Positions 37,500 to 46,499 of a stretch of 64,000 nt of DNA are shown here, in pieces. The number at the start of each line of letters is the position of its first letter. Within the stretch, counting starts at the first letter, position 1. Source of the DNA: Pseudoalteromonas caenipelagi. Lineage in GTDB: Bacteria; Pseudomonadota; Gammaproteobacteria; Enterobacterales; Alteromonadaceae. The DNA lies in contig NZ_JABBPG010000001.1 of NCBI RefSeq assembly GCF_013140855.1, positions 310,001 to 374,000 of the forward strand, read 5' to 3'. A program made the translations under genes and the position numbers. Below the pieces are notes generated by a model. The model was given only the letters and a program-made list of their open reading frames with translations. It did no database searches and was not told where the DNA came from.

Positions 37500-38888
37500 T
37501 TAGACAGGTTGCATATCAAAATATCGTTTAAGATCAAAATCTGATGGTAACTCTAATGGCACTGTTTTTTTGTGTATTAATGAATCAGATTTGCCATTGT
37601 GTACTGCGACCGGCTCAAGTACACCTTCAGATTTTAACGTATCAATAATACTTTTAAGCTCCCACAATGGCACTTTAATGATGTTAGCTATTTCTAAATT
37701 GCTCAAAAAGCCATCACAATATGCAATAAAGTTCATCATATCTCTTACATGAGTACCACTGGTCTTGGTACTTAAAGTCGGATACAGCCCCCTTTTACCC
37801 ATCTGTGGTTCACAATAAACTGACGTACATAAAAGATCATCCATCTCAAGTACTTCAATAGATTTTTGCAATACTTCAAAGCCACCTTGTAAACCTGTTG
37901 GGGTAACAAGGTTTAGGTCATCAAGTGATGTATGATATTCAGGGTAAGCGCCATATTTAGTGCGCATGATAGAGCAAACTGGTAGGTCTATACCAGGGCT
38001 GCAGTACTGCCGCTCATCACTGCCTCTATCCAGAAAGCTATAACGCACAAAGTCAGGTTGCAAATTTTCAAGTACATGTAAAGCAACTTTATCTGATAAC
38101 GTACTTCCTCGGCGAGAAGGTAAATATGAATAGGCAAGATCATCCCCTACGCATGATACGTTAAACCCAGCTATCACTTTTTCTTTCATATGTTGATAGT
38201 AACGACTCAGATAAGTGATAGAGCCTATCGTTTCAGGGATTATTACGATGCGATAGGTATACTTCAAGTTTTTTAACTTCGATATCCATTTTGCCAAAAA
38301 AGTTGTAACAACAGGTCCCGAAAGTTCATTGTTTGCCATAGATGGGTGACAAAGATAGCTTGAAATAAAGACTTCCTTATCCGATTCACCCGGAATGATG
38401 AGCTCACCATAAGTAAGCGACCCCATTTTTAGTTCGCTGTCTATATAAACCCGATATAGTCCTTTCGTTAACTTTTCTCTTTCTGCATGGGTTATACAAA
38501 ACCCCCAACGTTCTTGATAATAAGAAGTTATATAGGGAATTGCATTAGGTTGTTCAGGAAGTGAATACAAATGTTTTTGTAACTCTTCTAAGTCGACCTC
38601 TTTATCAACAGGAATAGAATAACCAACTACATGCAGATTTGACTGCTTCAAATCACATATTTTCTCACCTTGAGGTGAAATAATATAAGCTTCTCTTATA
38701 TTCCACTCCTTAGGCACTTCCCAATCAAAACATTTGGTACCGGTTGGAACTTCTACCGCTCTAATATCTGGTATGTGCTTTTTCAATATAGAAAGAGACT
38801 CTCGAAACCCATCTCCTGTAATACTGCGACATATTGGAAAGAGCTCTTGACACAGCTGATGCATTTGTTGGCCTATATTATACACCAT
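37500..38888 (-). CDS. DUF4910 aminopeptidase-like protein
   Basis: A 462-residue protein of the DUF4910 type: an aminopeptidase-like (M28-related) domain with SYLCHPSMANNELSGPVVTTFLAKW (about 181-205), SFLDRGSDERQYCSPGIDLPVCSIMRTKYGAYPEYHTSLD (about 280-319), and a C-terminal winged-helix part. These keep the His, Asp and Glu positions of a zinc peptidase. Relatives are found in surface-polysaccharide clusters, where the reaction is not established. It overlaps the upstream AAC(3)-like gene by 11 bases, so the two are translationally coupled. Confidence 0.8.
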   Translation of the reverse strand: MVYNIGQQMHQLCQELFPICRSITGDGFRESLSILKKHIPDIRAVEVPTGTKCFDWEVPKEWNIREAYIISPQGEKICDLKQSNLHVVGYSIPVDKEVDLEELQKHLYSLPEQPNAIPYITSYYQERWGFCITHAEREKLTKGLYRVYIDSELKMGSLTYGELIIPGESDKEVFISSYLCHPSMANNELSGPVVTTFLAKWISKLKNLKYTYRIVIIPETIGSITYLSRYYQHMKEKVIAGFNVSCVGDDLAYSYLPSRRGSTLSDKVALHVLENLQPDFVRYSFLDRGSDERQYCSPGIDLPVCSIMRTKYGAYPEYHTSLDDLNLVTPTGLQGGFEVLQKSIEVLEMDDLLCTSVYCEPQMGKRGLYPTLSTKTSGTHVRDMMNFIAYCDGFLSNLEIANIIKVPLWELKSIIDTLKSEGVLEPVAVHNGKSDSLIHKKTVPLELPSDFDLKRYFDMQPV

Positions 38889-39675
38889 CCACTCCCTCTA
38901 CTCGGTACAGCGTATTTATAGCTTTGCCCGTATTTATTAAGTCAGAAACGAAATCATACATTTTCTGAGCTGATATAACTCTTAAACCAGTCCCTTCTTT
39001 AGGCCTATCACCTGAATACAAACCAGCTTCCCACATCAACTCTCCGGCTGGATTAACGTGCGTCACAACGCCTTTATCGAGGTCTCGTACAAACAACCCA
39101 TATTCTTTTTTTGATTGTTCTGCTGAGGCATTCATGTAATCTGCACAAAACGTCTTATGGTATCTGTAGTCAACTTCTAACATTTCCTCTACATGGTGGT
39201 AAAAGGTCATACTATTTTGATCAGGCAGATCCAAGACTGCGATCTTTCCATCTAGATCTTTGAGTAATGCAAAAGGAGAGTCAGCACCGTAGCCACTATA
39301 GTTATCAATATTTTCAAACTTGCTGGCATGGTGACCTATTACCGCAAAAGAATAAATTGGATGGCCCGTTCGAATGGCGCAAGGATACATTCTAGCAGCT
39401 TCCGTAATAGCTCCCATCTGTGAAGGCGTGTTTCTAATATCAAACGGTACGCCCTTGGTAAAATCAAAGTTAAATAGCGGTAATATCAACGTACCCTTTG
39501 TACCAACAGCGTCAATAAACGACATTAAAATGTCATTAGCACTTAATTTGATCCCTATTTTTAAATATCGCTTAAATGTTCGCTTAATATTGCTGTGCAA
39601 AAGCAGTATATCACCATCTTGCACTCCTGCCTGCTTCCATTCCTGGGCAAGTGTCTTTATCATTTTATTTTCCAA
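38878..39675 (-). CDS. AAC(3)-family N-acetyltransferase
   Basis: A 265-residue member of the aminoglycoside 3-N-acetyltransferase fold (DILLLHSNIKRT at the start, GTKGTLILPLFNFDFTKG near 75-92, MGAITEAARMYPCAIRTGHPIYSFAVIG near 107-134). Many chromosomal members of this family act on amino sugars of surface glycans and not on antibiotics. Its partner DUF4910 protein supports a glycan role. The pair stands alone with no glycosyltransferases around it, which is unusual. Resistance should not be assumed. Confidence 0.8.
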   Translation of the reverse strand: MENKMIKTLAQEWKQAGVQDGDILLLHSNIKRTFKRYLKIGIKLSANDILMSFIDAVGTKGTLILPLFNFDFTKGVPFDIRNTPSQMGAITEAARMYPCAIRTGHPIYSFAVIGHHASKFENIDNYSGYGADSPFALLKDLDGKIAVLDLPDQNSMTFYHHVEEMLEVDYRYHKTFCADYMNASAEQSKKEYGLFVRDLDKGVVTHVNPAGELMWEAGLYSGDRPKEGTGLRVISAQKMYDFVSDLINTGKAINTLYRVEGVDGV

Positions 39676-40256
39676 TATATCTGTTTATTCTTTATAGTTT
39701 GATTGGTTATAATTTCGCCTAATTATCACCAAAATTAACACTGGCGTATTGATTGTATTTCAACCAATAAAGTCAATGAAAAAAGAGCGGTTTTAACTTT
39801 ATAGAACCAGTAATAGCTTAAAATTTAAAAACCAAATCATCATACAAGTTAATTAAAGTTAAAATTTAAATTAATATAAAAGTCAAAAAACACCTGTAAA
39901 ATACTGAAATAGATAAAAATAAACTAACATGACTGTACCTGAAAACCAACCTTTTAGGTCGGTTTTACTTCTTTATTTTAAATACTTAGCCACAATAAAT
40001 TTAAATATCAACGAGAAATAAATTTTCTTAATAATTTTTACTTTCTGTTATTACTCCAATAAAATTTATCAGCTAGTTCTTTAGCATTTAACAGCATATC
40101 CCTTGCTAAAGCTGTTAGTTTTTAAAATTACCGCCATAGCAGATCATGCCTTGAAGACATTCTCCTTAACCAAAGCTCTACGTGATTTAATACAAGTGGT
40201 AGCATGCAATGTAATTGTCAAAACACGCATTTGTTATTATTAAAAAGGCATGAGCT
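39676..40256. other. AT-rich gap without a supported gene
   Basis: About 580 bases, strikingly AT-rich. It holds one terminator-like hairpin (AAAACCAACC with GGTCGGTTTT, 39942-39967) and, on the minus strand near 40040-40120, a short open stretch reading LTALARDMLLNAKELADKFYWSNNRK before a stop, which could be the tail of a lost gene. No other structure is seen. Confidence 0.5.
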
Positions 40257-40547
40257 ATGACAGGCATCGTTATTATTACCATCTTGTTGTCATTCTTAAT
40301 CGGATTATACTTTTGATATATCAGTATCGTAACCGAGCGCAATAAAGAACAGTAGGCCTTTGCAGGTATTGACGTACAGTTAAAAAACACGCTGACCTTA
40401 TTGCTAATGCGCTCGTTAGTTTGTGGAACATGAAAAAGCACTGATAGAAGAAGTCACACAGCTAACAGCGCAGATCACTTATGGGCAAAAGACACCGCAC
40501 GGCAATTTATACTTATTGAGAATTTAGCAAAGAGCTTACTTAAATAG
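40257..40547 (+). pseudogene. lemA: lemA pseudogene
   Basis: Starting at ATG 40257, the sequence encodes a hydrophobic N-terminal anchor (TGIVIITILLSFLIGLYF), hits a TGA, resumes as YISIVTERNKEQ, hits a TAG, then AFAGIDVQLK. Another frame continues HADLIANALV, and another VEHEKALIEEVTQLTAQI. This is the LemA order: anchor, ERN..., A-IDVQLK, RxDLIPNLV, HEK...EVT. At least two stops and two frameshifts mean it cannot make the protein. Confidence 0.8.
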
Positions 40548-40606
40548 AAACGTACAAAATACGTAGCCCAAGTTTAAGCCGTAAATGAAACTTGGGTCAT
40601 AACCTG

Positions 40607-41167
40607 CTATTTATCCCTTTGGTACAACGCTTCAATTGTGCTCGACTCGATAGTGTGTGCGTTGATCATATAGCCAACTAAAGCACCTGAGGATTGCTCA
40701 GTAACACTTAATTGCTCAACTGACAGTGCGTGTACAGTAAATTGATAGCGATGTACTCCATGCCCTACTGGTGGACAAGCGCCCCCAAATGCTGCAACCC
40801 CATAATCATTTTGAATTTGTAAGCTTCCTGGTGGAATCTGTTTACTCTGAGCCCCACCCGCACCAGTTGCTAGTTCCGTCACTGTGGCTGGTATATTCAC
40901 TATTTGCCAGTGCCACCAACCGCTACCTGTGGGTGCATCAGGGTCATAGGCTGTTATTGCGAAACTCTGTGTTTCTTTAGGTGCCCCGGTCCATTTAAGG
41001 TTCGGAGATAAATCTGAGCCTGTGCAGCCAAATCCATTAAACTCCTGCAGCTTAGACATGTGTACACCATTGCTAATATCATCACTGGTTAATGTTAGCG
41101 AGCTTGCCATCGCAGAGTTTGACAAACCAACGACAACCGCAACTATAGAACTATAATACTGACGCAT
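40607..41167 (-). CDS. Exported PEBP/YbhB-family protein
   Basis: A 186-residue phosphatidylethanolamine-binding-protein family member (YbhB/YbcL, Raf-kinase-inhibitor-like) with a signal peptide ending near SAMASS (about residue 21). Family motifs are GSDLSPNLKWTGAPKETQSFAITAYDPDAPTGSGWWHWQIVNIPAT and PPVGHGVHRYQFTVHAL. The bacterial role is unclear. AAAGGAAAATTAAC precedes the ATG. Its promoter carries two direct repeats of 20 bases next to a poor -35, consistent with activation by the AraC-type regulator just upstream. Confidence 0.88.
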   Translation of the reverse strand: MRQYYSSIVAVVVGLSNSAMASSLTLTSDDISNGVHMSKLQEFNGFGCTGSDLSPNLKWTGAPKETQSFAITAYDPDAPTGSGWWHWQIVNIPATVTELATGAGGAQSKQIPPGSLQIQNDYGVAAFGGACPPVGHGVHRYQFTVHALSVEQLSVTEQSSGALVGYMINAHTIESSTIEALYQRDK

Positions 41168-41220
41168 GTTAATTTTCCTTTTTCGTTATTGATATCACTA
41201 TCATAGCTTGCTGATGCATT

Positions 41221-41261
41221 AAGTTTCGCTTTATACCGCCAAAGTTTCGCCTTAAACCGCC
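41221..41261. promoter_or_regulatory. Tandem direct repeats, likely AraC-type activator sites
   Basis: On the minus strand GGCGGTTTAAGGCGAAACTT and GGCGGTATAAAGCGAAACTT repeat with a 21-base period. They lie immediately upstream of TATGAT (-10) with no good -35, about 55 bases before the PEBP gene start, and overlap the 3' end of the araC-like gene. Spacing and orientation are those of AraC-family class II activator sites. Confidence 0.75.
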
Positions 41262-42058
41262 TTTTTAGTATTTCTTAGTTGCGTAGGAGTCAATCCAAAA
41301 CGGCTTTTAAATCGTTCCGTAAAGCGTGACTGCGACTGGTATCCGCATATTTGCGAAATAACCCCAATGGTATAATCTGTGCTTTGTAATAAATGCAAAC
41401 CTAGGCCAAGTTTAGCTCGGTCTTTTATAGTTTGGACGGTTGTACCTTCTGATTTTAGTTTACGACGCAGTGTTGATTCACTCATGGCCAAACTATCGCA
41501 TATTTGCTGCATGCTTAAATCTTCATCTGTTGGTTCACAAAACAAACTATGCAACCTATTGCTGATTTTACTGACTGCAACTGAAGATAATGCATCTGCA
41601 CATCCCAAGTGACTCAGCAAAAACAGAATTTCTTTACGCCTACTGGCAATAATTGACTCAGGAGCCCAATCGCTTGATTGGATAAACTGGCTCAGGCATG
41701 GCTCTAATGATGGTGTTAAACTGCCAATACAAAACTGCGTTTGCGCCTGTTTAGTTGAGCTAAACCCTAAAAAATCATCATGACTAAACTCTATTAGCAA
41801 CGCTTGGTATTCACTCTGTGCTGGTATATTTCTCATATCTACCGATGGACTATCAGTCAAAAAAATAAAATCTCCTGCTTTACAGGCAATAACCTCTCCT
41901 TCGATGACTAATTCTTTAATGCCTTTAAGTACAACTATCAGTAACGGGTTTAGTACTGGTACATTCAGTAGTTTTTGTTCTTTTATGGACTCGTAAATAG
42001 CAAATGGGTAGTCATCGCGTTTCTTTAACGTTTGTTGAATTGCCCGTATTAAATCCAC
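41252..42058 (-). CDS. AraC-family transcriptional regulator
   Basis: A 268-residue regulator starting at GTG (AAAGGAG eight bases upstream). The N-terminal part is a cupin-like sensor (LIVVLKGIKELVIEGEVIACKAGDFIFL, about 41-68). The C-terminal DNA-binding domain has two helix-turn-helices: MQQICDSLAMSESTLRRKLKSEG and IGVISQICGYQSQSRFTERFKSRFGLTPTQLR. Its likely target is the downstream PEBP gene. The inducer is unknown. Confidence 0.9.
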   Translation of the reverse strand: MDLIRAIQQTLKKRDDYPFAIYESIKEQKLLNVPVLNPLLIVVLKGIKELVIEGEVIACKAGDFIFLTDSPSVDMRNIPAQSEYQALLIEFSHDDFLGFSSTKQAQTQFCIGSLTPSLEPCLSQFIQSSDWAPESIIASRRKEILFLLSHLGCADALSSVAVSKISNRLHSLFCEPTDEDLSMQQICDSLAMSESTLRRKLKSEGTTVQTIKDRAKLGLGLHLLQSTDYTIGVISQICGYQSQSRFTERFKSRFGLTPTQLRNTKKAV

Positions 42059-42230
42059 TTACAAAGCTCCTTTGTATGGCGCATCAGTTATACGATATTA
42101 AGCTTTAAAGTATCATATTAATTAGCAGTAAGTTAGATAAAATTAGAAACAGTTTAAGGCTAACTAAAAAGTGGTTGCACATAGGTTAACTAGGTCGCTA
42201 ACCGCCATTAACGATAAACACCAAACATAA

Positions 42231-42262
42231 AAAAAGCCGCGGCCATACGGCACAACGGCTTT
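42231..42262 (-). terminator. Terminator of etfBA
   Basis: On the minus strand AAAGCCG and CGGCTTT flank a GC-rich 16-base inner segment and are followed by a run of T residues, about 25 bases beyond the etfA stop. Confidence 0.8.
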
Positions 42263-42287
42263 AACAACCAGAATTGTTATTATTCTT

Positions 42288-43214
42288 TTATAATGCGGCT
42301 TCTAGCTCTGGTAGCACATCGAATAAGTCAGCAACTAGGCCATAATCTGCTACTTGGAAGATTGGCGCATCAGGGTCTTTGTTTATTGCAACAATTACTT
42401 TTGAATCTTTCATACCAGCAAGGTGTTGAATTGCACCGCTGATACCAACTGCAATGTACAAATCAGGTGCCACGATTTTACCCGTTTGACCTACTTGCAT
42501 ATCATTTGGTACAAAGCCAGCGTCAACAGCGGCACGAGATGCGCCAATGGCTGCACCTAGTTTGTCAGCAATACCATTTAGTAACGCAAAGTTTTCACCA
42601 TTTTGCATACCGCGACCACCAGAGATCACAACTGGTGCAGCGTTAAGCTCTGGACGCTCTGATTCAGTTTGCTCAATGCTAACGAATGCGCTTAGTGCAT
42701 TATCAAAGTTCATTGATAATTTTTCTATCTCACATGCGCCCTGCTCGCCTTGTGCATCAAACGCACTGGCTCGTACAGTAATCACCTTTTGTGATTCATT
42801 CGATTTCACAGTCGCAATGGCATTACCTGCATAAATCGGGCGCTTGAACGTATCAGCGTCAACGACCGCGATAATCTCAGAAATCTGCGATTTATCAAGA
42901 AGCGCGCTTACACGTGGCAAAGTATTTTTACCCGTTGTTGAAGCACTTGCTAAAATATGGCTATAACCCGAAGCTAACTCAACGATTAAGTCAGCGGTAT
43001 TCTCTGCAAGTTGGTGCTCAAAACCTGCGCTATCAGCAACACGTACTTTATTAACGCCCGCAATCAATGCTGCGCTGTTTGCAACATCAGCCACATTGTG
43101 ACCGGCAACCAATACTTCTACATCACCGCCAATGGCAACAGCAGCATTGACAACTTTTGCGGTCTCTGGCTTTAGTTGACCATGTTCATGCTCTGCAATA
43201 ACTAATACGCTCAT
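42288..43214 (-). CDS. etfA: Electron transfer flavoprotein alpha subunit
   Basis: FAD-binding subunit, 308 residues. It accepts electrons from acyl-CoA dehydrogenases of fatty-acid and branched-chain amino-acid breakdown. The C-terminal FAD-binding region is complete: [15 protein letters not shown] (about 196-210), [28 protein letters not shown] and the terminal [22 protein letters not shown]. It overlaps etfB by four bases (ATGA), so translation is coupled. Confidence 0.96.
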   Translation of the reverse strand: MSVLVIAEHEHGQLKPETAKVVNAAVAIGGDVEVLVAGHNVADVANSAALIAGVNKVRVADSAGFEHQLAENTADLIVELASGYSHILASASTTGKNTLPRVSALLDKSQISEIIAVVDADTFKRPIYAGNAIATVKSNESQKVITVRASAFDAQGEQGACEIEKLSMNFDNALSAFVSIEQTESERPELNAAPVVISGGRGMQNGENFALLNGIADKLGAAIGASRAAVDAGFVPNDMQVGQTGKIVAPDLYIAVGISGAIQHLAGMKDSKVIVAINKDPDAPIFQVADYGLVADLFDVLPELEAAL

Positions 43215-43963
43215 GAGATCACCTTTGCTTCAGTTTTTAATTTGGTTACTAGCTCTTCAACACTCTCAACAATAACACCTGCTTCACGCTTCGCTGGCTC
43301 TTCAACTTTAACCAGCTCAATACGAGGTGCAAGATCGACACCTAAGCTATCAGCAGTAATCACATCTAGTGGTTTACGTTTTGCTTTCATGATGTTTGGC
43401 AGTGATGCGTAACGAGGCTCGTTCAAGCGTAAGTCAGTTGTGACAATGGCAGGCAGCGTTAAAGAGACTGTTTGTAAACCGCCATCTACTTCACGTGTTA
43501 CTTGCGCTTTACCACTTTCAATCACTACTTTTGAGGCAAATGTACCTTGGCTACGGTTTGTAAGTGCAGCCAGCATTTGACCCGTTTGATTGTTATCGGA
43601 ATCTATTGACTGTTTGCCCAGAATAACCAGCTCAGGCTGCTCTTGCTCAACTAATTTGGCAAGCAATTTAGCAACATGTAAAGACTCAAGTTTTGCGTCA
43701 GTTTCAATATGAATAGCTTTATCGGCACCTAGTGCTAAAGCGGTACGAAGCTGCTCTTGGCAAGCTTTGTCACCAATAGATACGGCGATCACTTCACTAG
43801 CTGTGCCCGCTTCTTTTAAGCGTATAGCTTCTTCAACTGCAATCTCACAAAATGGGTTCATTGCCATTTTAACGTTCGTTAAATCAACATCACTGTTGTC
43901 TGGCTTAACTCTTGCCTTGACGTTGTAGTCAATCACACGTTTGATTGGCACAAGTACTTTCAT
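43211..43963 (-). CDS. etfB: Electron transfer flavoprotein beta subunit
   Basis: A 250-residue AMP-binding subunit of ETF. Family landmarks are [19 protein letters not shown] at the start, [17 protein letters not shown] (about 35-51), [19 protein letters not shown] (about 119-137) and [22 protein letters not shown]. It is the first gene of etfBA and divergent from ETF-QO. The intergenic region carries two LiuR-type palindromes. Confidence 0.96.
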   Translation of the reverse strand: MKVLVPIKRVIDYNVKARVKPDNSDVDLTNVKMAMNPFCEIAVEEAIRLKEAGTASEVIAVSIGDKACQEQLRTALALGADKAIHIETDAKLESLHVAKLLAKLVEQEQPELVILGKQSIDSDNNQTGQMLAALTNRSQGTFASKVVIESGKAQVTREVDGGLQTVSLTLPAIVTTDLRLNEPRYASLPNIMKAKRKPLDVITADSLGVDLAPRIELVKVEEPAKREAGVIVESVEELVTKLKTEAKVIS

Positions 43964-43992
43964 GGTTACTCCATCATCTGGTTATTCTTAAA

Positions 43993-44010
43993 GCTGACGT
44001 CTACGTCAAC
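43993..44010. promoter_or_regulatory. LiuR-type operator 1 between etfBA and ETF-QO
   Basis: GCTGACGTCTACGTCAAC has half-sites GCTGACGT and ACGTCAAC that differ from perfect symmetry at one base. It lies 30 bases upstream of etfB. Confidence 0.7.
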
Positions 44011-44041
44011 ATATTTATTTTATGGAATCAGACTACTTCCT

Positions 44042-44059
44042 GTTGACGTAAACGTCAAC
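44042..44059. promoter_or_regulatory. LiuR-type operator 2 between etfBA and ETF-QO
   Basis: GTTGACGTAAACGTCAAC has perfect 8-bp half-sites GTTGACGT/ACGTCAAC with a two-base centre. Its centre is 49 bases from that of site 1. It could control either divergent gene. Confidence 0.75.
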
Positions 44060-44138
44060 CTAAAATAACCTTACTTTAACGTAATAAAAACTAAAACCTC
44101 TTTTTAGTTAATACACCGTCAAATATAGTGAGGTTAAA

Positions 44139-45788
44139 ATGGTTGAACGTGAAACCATGGAATTCGATGTTGTGGTTGTTGGCGCAGGCCCTGCAGGGCT
44201 ATCTTGCGCAATTCGACTCGCACAACAGGCACAGCAACAAGAAAAAGAACTCATGATCTGTGTCGTTGAAAAAGGCTCAGAAGTTGGCGCACATATTTTA
44301 TCTGGGGCTGTTTTTGAGACTAAAGCATTAGATGAACTGCTACCCGATTGGAAAGAAAAAGGCGCACCAATCACCACGCAAGTAACGCAAGATGATATTT
44401 ATCTTTTTAAAAATCAAGATAATGCCACCAGCATTCCCCATATTGCGGTGCCAAAAACATTCAAAAACCATGGTAACTACATTGTTTCTATGGGTAACGT
44501 ATGTCGCTGGCTAGCCGAACAAGCTGAGCAGCTGGGCGTAGAAATATTCCCAGGCTTTAGTGCCCATTCACTGATTGTTGAAGATGACGAAGTGAAAGGC
44601 ATCATCACCGGTGATATGGGAGTTGACAAAGACGGCCAACCAAAAGACAGCTATATGCCAGGTATGGAACTGCGTGCTAAATACACTGTATTTGCAGAGG
44701 GCTGTCGAGGTCACTTAGGTAAACAACTGATTAAGCAGTTTTCACTTGATAAAGATGCCACCCCACAGCACTACGGCATTGGCTTTAAAGAAATTTGGCA
44801 AATCGATCCAGCTAAACATAAAGAAGGCACAGTCGTACACGGCACTGGCTGGCCATTAGAGAACGACACCCATGGTGGTTCTTTCATGTATCACGCTGAA
44901 AATAACCAAGTGGTGGTAGGTCTGATCATTGACTTAAACTACAGCAACCCGAATTTAAGCCCGTTTGATGAGTTTCAGCGTATGAAACATCACCCTGTAT
45001 TTGCGCAAGTATTAGAAGGTGCCGAACGCGTCTCTTATGGTGCTCGTGCAATCGCTAAAGGCGGATTCCATAGCTTACCGAAAATGCATTTCCCTGGTGG
45101 TTTATTAGTAGGCTGCGATGCAGGTACGCTTAACTTTGCCAAAATCAAAGGTAATCACACCGCGATGAAATCGGGCATGTTAGCCGCAGATAGCATTATT
45201 GAAGCGCTAAGCAGTGAACAACCAGCAGCAGATTTAACCAGTTTTGCAGATAAGTTTAAATCAAGCTGGCTATACGATGAGCTTTATCAGTCTCGTAACT
45301 TTGGCCCTGTGATCCACAAGTTTGGCCGCATTTTAGGTGGCGCATATAACACCTTAGATCAAAATATCTTTTCGGGTTCTCTGCCATTTACATTCAAAGA
45401 TGAACACCACGACTATGCCACGTTAAAGCCAGCTTCAGAGTGTGAAGCAATTGACTATCCAAAGCCTGATGGCAAACTCAGCTTTGACAAACTCTCATCA
45501 GTATTTTTATCAAATACCAACCATGAAGAGTCGCAGCCATGTCATTTACAATTGGCTGATGCAAGCATTCCAATCACGGTTAATTTAGAAAAATACGCAG
45601 AGCCCGCGCAAAGGTATTGCCCAGCAGGCGTGTATGAAATAAATGAAAATGATGCAGGTGACAAACAATTTGTTATCAACGCGCAAAACTGCGTGCACTG
45701 TAAAACCTGTGACATTAAAGACCCAAGCCAAAACATCACCTGGGTGACACCAGAAGGTGCTGGTGGCCCTAATTATCCCAATATGTAA
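44139..45788 (+). CDS. etfD: Electron transfer flavoprotein-ubiquinone oxidoreductase
   Basis: Membrane-associated FAD and 4Fe-4S enzyme (549 residues) that moves electrons from reduced ETF to ubiquinone. The N-terminal dinucleotide site is VVVVGAGPAGLSCAIRLAQ. The middle contains the ETF-QO signatures GCRGHLGKQL and GGLLVGCDAGTLNFAKIKGNHTAMKSGMLAA. The C-terminal cluster ligands are CPAGVYE, then CVHCKTCDIKDPSQNITWVTPEGAGGPNYPNM. GAGG before the ATG supports the start. It is divergent from its partner genes etfBA. Confidence 0.96.
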   Translation: MVERETMEFDVVVVGAGPAGLSCAIRLAQQAQQQEKELMICVVEKGSEVGAHILSGAVFETKALDELLPDWKEKGAPITTQVTQDDIYLFKNQDNATSIPHIAVPKTFKNHGNYIVSMGNVCRWLAEQAEQLGVEIFPGFSAHSLIVEDDEVKGIITGDMGVDKDGQPKDSYMPGMELRAKYTVFAEGCRGHLGKQLIKQFSLDKDATPQHYGIGFKEIWQIDPAKHKEGTVVHGTGWPLENDTHGGSFMYHAENNQVVVGLIIDLNYSNPNLSPFDEFQRMKHHPVFAQVLEGAERVSYGARAIAKGGFHSLPKMHFPGGLLVGCDAGTLNFAKIKGNHTAMKSGMLAADSIIEALSSEQPAADLTSFADKFKSSWLYDELYQSRNFGPVIHKFGRILGGAYNTLDQNIFSGSLPFTFKDEHHDYATLKPASECEAIDYPKPDGKLSFDKLSSVFLSNTNHEESQPCHLQLADASIPITVNLEKYAEPAQRYCPAGVYEINENDAGDKQFVINAQNCVHCKTCDIKDPSQNITWVTPEGAGGPNYPNM

Positions 45789-45819
45789 CTTTACTAAGCT
45801 GTATCCAACCTAAATTGCT

Positions 45820-45839
45820 GGGGCCTGTGGCCCCTTTTT
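45820..45839 (+). terminator. Terminator of ETF-QO
   Basis: Stem GGGGCC/GGCCCC with a TGT loop followed by five T residues, about 30 bases past the stop. Confidence 0.92.
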
Positions 45840-45917
45840 ATTACCACCTATAGAATCCAGCAAAAATCTAAATATTGCATATACTTAATCAAAAGTCGCA
45901 ATGAAGAGCATTGAGCT

Positions 45918-46394
45918 ATGAGTGGACACTCAGAAGTAGTATTTAGATTTTTAGCAGAGCCTACCGATGTCAACTTTGGCGGCAAAGTACATGGTGGCAT
46001 TGTTATGAAATGGATAGATCAAGCAGGTTATGCCTGTGCCGCCGGTTGGAGTGGCAGTTACTGCGTCACCGTTTCTGTAGCTGGGGTGCGATTCAAACGC
46101 CCTATTCTAGTTGGGCAAATTGTTGAAGTATCAGCGCAAATTGCCCATACCGGAAAAACCAGTATGCAGATATTTATTCGCGTACGCTGTGGCGACCCAC
46201 AAAAACAATCCTTAGTTGAAAGCAATCACTGTATTATCAGCTTTATTGCCATGGATAAAGCAGGCTACCCTGTACCAGTACCACAGTTTAAGCCAAAAAC
46301 CGAAGAACAAAAAAAGCTCGAGTTATACGCGATAAAAATGAAAGAAATCGCCATTGAAACCGAATCTTTATTACAGCGCACCATTGAAGATTGA
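45918..46394 (+). CDS. Acyl-CoA thioesterase, hotdog fold (YciA-like)
   Basis: A 158-residue single-hotdog thioesterase that hydrolyses acyl-CoA. The active-site segment is FGGKVHGGIVMKWIDQAGYACA (about 19-40) with Asp in WIDQAG, followed by VSVAGVRFKRPILVGQIVEVSAQIAHTGKTSM, the family's second conserved block. Located after ETF-QO but separated by a terminator, so it has its own promoter. Chain-length preference is unknown. Confidence 0.87.
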   Translation: MSGHSEVVFRFLAEPTDVNFGGKVHGGIVMKWIDQAGYACAAGWSGSYCVTVSVAGVRFKRPILVGQIVEVSAQIAHTGKTSMQIFIRVRCGDPQKQSLVESNHCIISFIAMDKAGYPVPVPQFKPKTEEQKKLELYAIKMKEIAIETESLLQRTIED

Positions 46395-46499
46395 GCTTTA
46401 ACTTAACTGCCACTACTTATAATCGCTTGAACATAGATAATCGCTGCCATACGCGCTACAATCGCGGCCGCCTTTATTTAAAGTAGTGACGTTACAACA

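Noticed and set aside
38878..39675. Aminoglycoside resistance gene
   Set aside because: The fold is AAC(3), but the coupling to a DUF4910 gene points to glycan chemistry; resistance cannot be supported from sequence.
40187..40441. 84-codon minus-strand frame
   Set aside because: It runs antisense to the readable lemA remnant, which explains the sequence better.
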